From positions 1,123,701,244 to 1,123,765,243 of the forward strand of contig OY856412.1 in assembly GCA_963693085.1 (NCBI GenBank): DNA of 64,000 nucleotides, read 5' to 3'. A program made the position numbers and the translations under genes. Positions 56,307 to 64,000 of the stretch are shown one piece after another. The DNA comes from Alisma plantago-aquatica (lineage: Eukaryota; Streptophyta; Magnoliopsida; Alismatales; Alismataceae). The notes below the pieces were generated by a model, which made no database searches, was not told the origin of the DNA, and saw only the letters and a program-made list of their open reading frames with translations. Every line of letters starts with the position of its first letter. The stretch's first letter is position 1.

Positions 56307-57236
56307 AGATACACCAACTTTTTCTATCATAGTTGGGGTACACTAAGGATCCACACTCAGTCCATATCTATTCGTTCTTGTTATGGATGAGTTGACAAAG
56401 AATGTTCAGGATGATATTCCTTGGTGTATGTTATTTGTTGATGATATTGTTTTGAATGACAAAACTAAAAATGTATTGAATGATAAAGTTGAACGTTGAA
56501 GAAAGGCTTTGGAATCAAATGGATTGATAATTAGCAGGAGCAAAACTGAGTATATGCATTGCAATTTCATCCAATCTCACAGTGTGAATGATGGAGCCAA
56601 GTTGGACGGAGTAGATATACCAAAATGTGATAAATTCCGTTACTTGGGTTTTATTATTCAAATAGACAGGGATGTACAAAATGATGAATGTCACCGGATC
56701 ACTGTAGGATGGTTGAAATGGAGGAGTGCAACTGGAGTATTATGCAATCAGAAGATCCCTCTCAGGTTAAAAAGTAAGTTTTATAGAACAACTATACGAC
56801 CAGCCATGCTCTATGGGAGTGAATGTTGGGTGGTGAAGAAACAAGGTCTCAACAAGATGAGTGTGGATGAAATGTGTATTTTGAGATGGATGTGTGGGAA
56901 GACAAGAAAAGATCACTTGAGAAATTACTATATCATGAATAAAGTGGGGGTGGCGAGCATTGAGGACAAGTTGCGCGAGGGCCGACTTAGATGATACGGA
57001 CATGTGCAACGCAGACCTACTAGTGTGCCTATACGAAGCAATGCTATTGAGCCAAACACTATAAATAGAAGAAGAGGAAGACCTAAATTAACATGATATG
57101 AGCTTATAAAGAGAGATTTTAAATCTCTATATCTCAATCAGAATATGGCCCATGATAGAGCTGAATGGAAATGAAGGATCCATGTAGATGATCCCAACAT
57201 AGTTGGGATTGAGGCTTAGATGATGATGATGATGAT
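56307..57236 (+). pseudogene. RTE-type LINE, 3' piece
   Basis: Coding resumes with DTPTFSIIVGVH, a TAA, then GSTLSPYLFVLVMDELTK and the catalytic FVDDIVLN (FADDIVL in most RTE elements). A TGA lies at about 56497. The frame 56509-56994 encodes LESNGLIISRSKTEYMHCNF, KCDKFRYLGFIIQIDRD, RLKSKFYRTTIRPAMLYGSE and MCILRWMCGKTRKDHLRN. A TGA at 56992 is followed by YGHVQRR and NRRRGRPKLT. The element ends in a (GAT)n tail at 57217-57236, typical of RTE. AGAT at 56307-56310 is the right Athila-2 target copy. GAACCTTAT at 57237-57245 is the LINE target copy. Confidence 0.9.
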
Positions 57237-58532
57237 GAACCTTATCATGTAGTTTCCCAGGCCATAGATCCATTAGGTGTTAGGATTTGTTGAATGGTGA
57301 AATGAGCTTAGCTCGGTATACATATTGTTGAATATGTAATCTTCTTTATACATGGGTTTCTTAGTGAACTCCCCAAATAAACTGGGAAAGCTTTGTGATC
57401 ATCCCAATGAAAAGTAAATTAGGAGAGCTTTGTGATCATCTCGAAGAGAGTACATGTTGTGGTTGTAGCTCTATAGCGAAGCTACCAGTATACCCTGGTA
57501 AGCTAATTGCAATTGACACTAGATGTCCTGCCAGTAGTTTCGCACTGACCGATATGGGTGAGGTCTTGGAAGTTGGATCTTCCTTTGACCTTGTATGGTA
57601 CCGATGCTTTACGTAACCGTGGTCGGTTGGAGCATGAGTGGTATACCTTATCTCCTATAGGCATAAGTGTGATTGTGAACATGTAATCAGTCGTGTAGTG
57701 TATTTGCTTAAGAATTGAATACGGAAGCATTGGTTGATGCTACATTACTTTTATACATCTTAGTTGATAGATGTTATGTTATTCATATTCCTTATAAATC
57801 AAATAGATGATCTATAGCTCTGTCATAGATAGTTGAATTTCTTAGACAATGCTATTTCTTTGCACTGCAATTAATCAATGAATACACATGCTTATACTAT
57901 TTTATACATAAGCAACATAAAATGCTAGACAATGCTATTTCTTTGCACTGCAATTAATCAATGAAAAAGATCCTCTGCTCAGTTTTATACTGTTTACCTT
58001 TGATAATGATATTGTTGGTGGAGAGTTATATCTCTCGCTGGGATAATTGTCTCACTGTGTGGGTTCCACAATTTTTAGGTGGACATGCACGAGGAGGTAG
58101 AGATTGTACTACAGAGGAAGAACAACATCAGCATGGACAGTAGTAACAGCTCAGGTTGAGTGTATTGTCTATCGTTTTTTGTAGGTAGAAGCCATATGTG
58201 TTGTCTCTGTACTCTTAGGTCCTTGGGAGATAGTATGTAGGGGTTTTACGAACGATCTAAGATTTTGGCTTGATTGTCTCGAGATTTTATGTTGCTTATG
58301 TATATGTTTGGGCAAAGCAACCGGTATATGTTATCCTCGAAATGAGATGGTACAATGTATGAACAATGTGAATCATGATGTATATAAAGTTTTGGTTCTT
58401 TCCTTAAGGGTTTCCTGGAAATGGATCTCTTTACAAAATGGTTTTAATTTTTAGTGATTTCGTTAGTTCGCTGCTTATGGTTATTCCGCAATTATTACTG
58501 GTGACAACTTGATTTGATGTCGGGTCGTCACA
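57237..58532 (+). mobile_element. Tekay-3 LTR, last part, in opposite orientation to the first part
   Basis: Directly after the LINE target duplication GAACCTTAT (57237-57245) the DNA continues CATGTAGTTTCCCAGGCCAT. It aligns with Tekay-1 7805-9097 and Tekay-2 from about 12735: the ATATTGTTGAATATG inverted repeat (57327), GAGAGTTATATCTCTCGCTG (58020), CTGTACTCTTAGGTCC (58207) and an end at GTCGTCACA (58532). Its length of 1296 bases equals the Tekay-1 counterpart. It completes the LTR that breaks off at 34889. Confidence 0.85.
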
Positions 58533-59390
58533 TTACCCAAATAAGGTAATGACCAATTTACAGAGTCCCAGGATGTGAGGACTGATCATGTTAGCTATCA
58601 ACCCTGCCTTATTTAAGGATACCAAACACCCAGATGAGGCAAGGAAAGGGTGAGATGGAACCATTGGAGCACGAAATAGAATCAAGGTGTGTGCAGTGGC
58701 CATCAGCCAACCTTCTCTGGCCCTCCGTCACCACCGGTCAGTATATCCATCTGATAGAACACGAGGATGGAGTTTCGAGCCATCCCATATCTTGACCAGG
58801 ATTCCTGAAGATGTGTGAGGCAAGGGCAGAGTTTTTCCAGTTGGCAGAGCAAGAATTTGATAGGTAAGGATCTATCTTTCTCCGTTTTCTTATAGGTGAT
58901 CTTCATTTGGTTTTCCGATCTTGACCCAGGCTCATCGGCCCCTCCCAGCTTAGGCCAAAGACCCTCCCAAGTTCAGGGGCCCCTGTCGGAGGTGAATTCG
59001 ACCTCGGATTGCCCCATCCTGCCCTGATGGCAAGAGTCAACCTCCTTGTTGACCTCGGCCAGGCCTGGAATAATGATGGCTTGACTGAAGAAGATGACCT
59101 GCATCATTTTTACCCTTATGCTCTGAATGGCGTGATCAGTCTTGATCACTGTGAAGGGGTAAAATGGTCTTTTATGCACCCCTTGTTTCTTTGTTGCCTC
59201 AGCCACGCGGGCGCGTGATTCCAGTAGGGTGTAATCCTATTGGCTGAACACCGCCACATGGGCAATGAATATGTGATAGCCTTTTCTGACGTGGCAGTCT
59301 CTGATTGGTCCAAATCAGGTTATTTTCTGATAAATGTAGTTAATTAATGGTAACTCTGATGGTAGCAAAACTATATATCAAATTGCTCAA
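58533..59390. other. GC-richer unassigned segment with promoter-like motifs
   Basis: No protein family is recognised. It includes a CCCTCC/GGCC-rich part (58700-59060) and, at 59215-59330, two inverted CCAAT boxes (CTATTGGCTG and TGATTGGTCC), GCCACATGG and TGACGTGGCAG (G-box-like). No TATA box or gene follows in the next kilobase. It may be a fragment of a host promoter or of a transposon. Confidence 0.3.
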
Positions 59391-60689
59391 AAAAATGAAA
59401 GGAATCCAAAAAAATATATTATCAGAGTCAAATTAAGCTTCTTATTCTAAAAGTATATGCAATATATGTTTTGATATGGTTAATAGAAAGGAAAACCTAG
59501 ATTCCTTTAATCTGATGCTTAATTGAGTAGATTAGTTTATGTTGAGCTAATACCTATTCTTATTATGTTTAATGAAGAAATCCTTGATAATGATGAATAA
59601 TTTATGATTCTAGATTAATAATCGTATACATGATGGTTTAGGGTTTTGAAACCAATGTGGACATCTTGTTATGATCTTAATGATTATAATATGATCTAGA
59701 TATCATAGATTATCTAATCTACTTAAGTTGATGATTAGGGTTTCACCTAATATGCATAACTAGGTTTTGTAATCTTAGAAATCATGCCATAATGGAATTA
59801 GGGTTTGTGGCCCTAATCCCTAGTCCAAACATGATACAACCCTAAACCCTAGTTTAGGAGAAAATCTAGATCTGATTAATATAATGTGAATACATGGTGA
59901 CACATATGTAGTATGTGTGTTTCGGATAATGTTGATTGAATGATGTTTGGATGCACTCTTAAAGTACATGAGTTATTCTGCATGGTTTTTGTGATGGCAT
60001 AAGGTACGTGGTTACGCTTATGAATACATGTATCAAATTCTGAGTTTGTCGAGGTTTCTGAATGAGATTGAATGCATGATAACTTCTTGCTTGTTTATTT
60101 ACTTCATACAAATTATAAAGTCCATATGAGTACAGCACAAGGTAAATAATGATATTTTGAACCCTATGTTAGATTGATCTTAAGGGTAATGCACACGAGC
60201 CCATGAGGGACAATGATTACACCTGAGGAAGTAGACCAGATATGGGTTAGAATAAGAAAGCAAATTTATGTTCTTATGTACAAGTACAAGATGTTTTATT
60301 ATATGTATACTTGTGATTATTGGATGAACCCACGTATCAGTATAGAAATATAATGACTGCGTATTTGTTGTTCGATGTTTTAGGTATCAGATATACTTGA
60401 TTCGTGGACATGAGGTTATAGATGAAAGGTACTGAAGACACTAAAGTTATTCATGAAGGTTTAGTCATAGTGGTATATCATCACACATGTACAAGTTAAT
60501 TCTTTCTAAAATTTATGTAACTCCTTAAAGGAGCTTTTTATGCAAAACATGTACATATTTGTTCATTAATAGAAATTGTTTCTATTCTGTATTATTTGTT
60601 GAATCTGATCCTAGAATTTATAAGTAATAATCTATGACTTTAAGGTCCTTTGGATACTCAAAAGTGTGGGTCGTTACACCTTCTCCATA
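59391..60689. other. AT-rich DNA with a possible truncated gypsy LTR end
   Basis: No coding sequence is seen. Scattered CCCTAAACCCTAG and TTAGGGTTTC motifs occur at 59638-59850. The right end, AAGTGTGGGTCGTTACACC (about 60661-60679), resembles the 3' end of Tekay-like LTRs (GGGTCGTCACA). An LTR start and primer site were not found. Confidence 0.3.
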
Positions 60690-61586
60690 AATACTTAGGC
60701 AAAGCATTCTCTATACTAGGAATAAGAATCTATAGAGATATAGAAGACTTATTGGCCTAAGTCAATGTACATACATTGATAAGAGGCTAAAGAGGTTTAG
60801 CCTATAGGGCTCTAAGAGAGATTATTTGAAACTATTTCCTTAAATCCCAATGTACCAGCTATTTGGAAGAGTGGGCATGCATGAGTAAGATTCTATATGT
60901 CTCGAGAACTGGATCTATCATATATGAAATGTTATGTGCATGCCCATATGTTCTATATACTTTGAGCATAATGAGTAGGTACTAGTCAAATCCTAGTAAT
61001 AATCACTAAATAGCTATAAAAATACATCCTTAAGTACTTTAGAAGAACCAAGGATTAATTCCTAATTTATGATGGTGAGGAAGAGTTTGTTGTAAAAGGT
61101 TACATTGATGCAAGCTTCTAAATTGACAAGGACAATTCAATTGCAATCATGATTTTTGGTCTACATTAACGTTTGATCTCTAAGATATAAGAAATCTATG
61201 TAAGAGACAACATTTGATTCTATAATAGAGGTTGACTATATTGTTACATTCAATGCAACAAGGAAGTAGTATGGATCAAGAAGTTAATTAGTGAATGTGG
61301 CGTGGTTCCAACCTCTAAGACGTAGTAGAGATATATTATGATAACTATGGAGCCAATGCACAAGCTAAGGAACCTAGATTACATCAGCATTCTAAGAACA
61401 TACTCAAACTTTACTATGTCACATGAGAGACCATAAAACGACAAGATGTTAAAATTTATAGGGTACCAACTAAAACCAATGTTGTTGGTCCTGTAACGAA
61501 GGCAATTTCATAGAATAAGCATGATACTCATGTTAGATCACATGGGATTAGTTTGTGATTGATTGGTTGTAGTTCAAGTGGGAGAC
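60690..61586 (+). pseudogene. Ty1/copia RT C-terminus and RNase H remnant
   Basis: The translation in mixed frames shows the RT end (LGIRIYRDIEDLLA-like near 60715, then GSIIYEMLCACPYVLYTLSI near 60905) and RNase H (VVKGYIDASF near 61095, KEVVWIKKLISECGVVPTSK near 61262, DNYGANAQAKEPRLHQHSKN-like near 61341). The tail precedes a polypurine tract, CAAGTGGGAGAC (61575-61586). Several stops and shifts are present. The copia order RT-RNase H-LTR and the PPT place the LTR at 61587. Confidence 0.75.
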
Positions 61587-63420
61587 TATTGGTTATATAT
61601 CCTGAGAGACACCATTTGATGATTGTAATAGAGATGTTTTGCATATGATTTGATTATTGATAAAATATAATTCCACTTATTATTTATATTTTAGTATCGA
61701 TATAATGAATACAATCGATAATGTCATATAAATGTTTTGATCCAGTAACATATGGTTTGGGATGAGGACCTAGACATGAAATTATATGTATACTTAGAGT
61801 ACTCATTCTTGTTATTACCCTAGTTGGTTAGTATTGTAGATATTATAGGACAACAATAATAGACAAGATTCCATGTATGATGAGTGATGACTATATTTAG
61901 TTATGATATTAGATAGCAACTCAGATACATGGGTAATTGTTAGGAAACAAGTTGTATTGGAAAGACCTACCTTTAGAGTGACCCATAGAAGCTATGTAAT
62001 TACATGTTAAAGTCATATCTCAATGTGATAGTGGTGATTTTGATCCTTAGACCTAAAGTCTTTATAGTAATCACATGTTGTTTTGTGTACTTTGGCCACT
62101 ACCCAATGTGCTATTAATAAGGATTGCAAAAAAGGTAGTGATTGGGTGCACTATGAGACTTGTGGATTATTGTGAGTGATATAGATGAAACTTTTTCCTC
62201 CTTTGGAGTGATATCCCAACCACCTGATGAGAAAGACTATGAAATGTATGACCATTACATGTGAGTCAATATATGATATTGAGCTCATAATATCTCAAAT
62301 AGTCTATTCTAGTTCAAGGAACATAAATTGAGTGATAAGACGATGACAATTCCATGCCTTAGTTTTAACTTAGATATTTGTGACAAAGGGATTATATGAT
62401 CATTGTAACATATTCCAACTTATAAGTTGAAGATGTTCCCATATGAAACATAAAAGCTATACCTAAAACCCTCATTAATAAAAATTTAAATGTATTCTTA
62501 TTATCTGGGTGGGAATAATGTGTCTCTAGACATCAATCTTTGCTTGTGAGTTTTTGAATATCACTACCAACATAATTAGGAACCTATTCGGTCATACACG
62601 TAAGGATGCATAAGGGAATTAACTCGCAATAATTATATGATTATAATAGTTTTAAATCACATGCATGTTGATTTTAAACCTAGTCAGGGGATTGGAATGT
62701 CCAATCGGATGACATAATTCATGGGATCACTAGATATATTGACTATCAATTGATCGATTGGCTTTTACTTTGGAATGTGATCAGTCGAACACCTCACTTA
62801 GTGAGTCAGGTGACTATAACCTAGTAGGAAAGTATCCATATTTGACTTGGAATCAAATTGGAAACCAATTTTGATCTTAACTAGTGAGTAGGTCGAATCA
62901 CAACCCATCTAGTCCCTGTAGGGACCCAGTCGGGTGACTGGAAGTCCCATGACTATTTTTGAGTTTAGATTAGGAAAGGAATTGAAATTAGGAAATTACA
63001 AGCTCATGACTCTCCTATGTAAAGGGAGTTAGTCCCATTAAAGTTATTCACACTTGACACAACTTGTAAGACAGGTTGGTCATGAAATTTTTCTCTTGGA
63101 GAAAGAATCTTTGCTAAGGATGACAACCCAAGATAGGAGAAGAAAGAAATTTCAGGGATGACTAGCATGTCGATAACTCTTGTTCTGCTTCAACTTAGTG
63201 GCCAAGATAGTGCATTACATTTCTCCTCATCTTCCTGGACAAAGTTGGGACTGAGGCACTTGTGCGGAGGCTTAGAAAAGACATTCTACAAGACAACAAG
63301 AAACTAATGCAAATGAGACAGCCATGCACCAACTTGGTGGCCAATTTAAAGTTAGATTGGAAGTTTGAGTTCTTCACCGAGAAAGACATGTGTAGCTATT
63401 GGACAATAATCTGGGAAAAT
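61587..63420 (+). mobile_element. Ty1/copia 3' LTR (right end approximate)
   Basis: It begins TATTGGTTATATATCCTGAG, with the second base changed from the usual TGTTGG, right after the polypurine tract. It aligns in order with 31584-33400: the GATGATTGTAATAG block, ATGGTTTGGGATGAGGACC, CAATATATGATATTGAG (62265) and TATGTAAAGGGAG (TATA position, about 63014). Near 62900-62950 it has CCAGTCGGGTGACTGG, an 8-base-arm palindrome. No clean 3' end was found. Confidence 0.6.
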
Positions 63421-64000
63421 GTATAATCTTCACCTTTCTATGTCTTTTATTCACTGATATTTTATAAATACGACGGATCGTACAGATAGGGTTGAACCGA
63501 ACGGGAAAATTTTATTATTCCTCGCCACGTTTCCGAAAAAAAGCCGTACAAAAATAACCTCACCATGCCACCACAATTTTATAATTAAGTGACATATTTA
63601 CACCACAAGTCCAACTATATCTTGTTGTTATACTATTGAACAATGGTATTGTTATATGTATATATGTTTCTTTTTCTATATCATGGTCATCCCTAGTTTC
63701 TTAAAAAAAACAACTGCAATTGCATATTTTAGCTAATGATGCCTTTAAGATAGGATAGGATGCCCAAAGATGAAGTTGCCCAAAAGACAAATTTGTACAT
63801 TTTGAAACAAGAAAACCCATGTCCATGTGATGCAACAGAGGTGTTGTTGTCATGCTATTGAATGTTTTGTAAGGATGTTGAAATTTGTGTCTCAAAATAA
63901 CGGCTGCAAATTTGTTGTTTCAGACGTGTTTTATTTAATTTCTGCCGCAAAACCATCTAGTTGCATTTTTAGAAGTGGATCTTTCAGGTAGATGTACGTT
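63421..64000. other. Unassigned DNA at the right edge
   Basis: No coding homology or known repeat is recognised. The short minus-strand frames at 63195-63389 and 63701-63895 have no family resemblance. Confidence 0.4.

Overview
This window is repeat-rich nuclear DNA from a seed plant, most likely a flowering plant with a large genome. No intact host gene was found. The evidence is the set of plant-specific retroelement lineages: Tekay/del chromoviruses with 4-5 kb LTRs, Athila-type Ty3/gypsy elements with the TGGCRCCRTTGC primer site, a Cassandra TRIM carrying 5S rRNA-like LTRs, Ty1/copia fragments, and L1- and RTE-type LINEs. I could not assign a species. The only host-gene trace is a broken enoyl-CoA isomerase-like fragment near 34 kb.

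Layout. 1-4393 is AT-rich unassigned DNA. 4394-10001 is Tekay-1 (LTR, primer site, broken gag). It is interrupted by the 5' LTR and gag of Tekay-2 (10002-14724). At 14721 the Tekay-2 gag is fused through a short microhomology to the tail of a truncated Athila LTR. Two head-to-tail Athila-1 copies follow and share one complete LTR: copy A internal 15201-24115, shared LTR 24116-25934, copy B internal 25935-28747. Next come an L1-type LINE 3' fragment (28748-29670), old LTR-like DNA, a copia LTR (about 31584-33400) and the isomerase-like pseudogene.

From 34288 to 58532 there is a nested, rearranged complex. Tekay-3 (pol on the minus strand, 38.0-41.7 kb) carries a Cassandra element with a perfect 5-bp target duplication. 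Its LTR was hit by an RTE LINE, and the LINE was then hit by the comparatively young Athila-2 (43215-56306, minus strand). The LINE and the Tekay-3 LTR are each found in two pieces in opposite orientation. A single inversion of about 34288-42891 rejoins both at once, and a 9-bp LINE target duplication supports this. The window ends with unassigned DNA, a copia RT/RNase H remnant and its 3' LTR (60.7-63.4 kb).

The most interesting recurring signal is that each LTR family carries its own dense set of short, CG-containing palindromes. In the two Athila families they sit both in LTR U3 and in the non-coding stretch just upstream of the 3' extra ORF (GTGCACGNCGTGCAC in Athila-2; GCCCGAYAC/GTRTCGGGC in Athila-1). 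Both Athila families also have two polypurine-tract modules about 1 kb apart. These parallels suggest a functional cis module, but that is inference. All coordinates of old elements are approximate unless a terminal motif is named.
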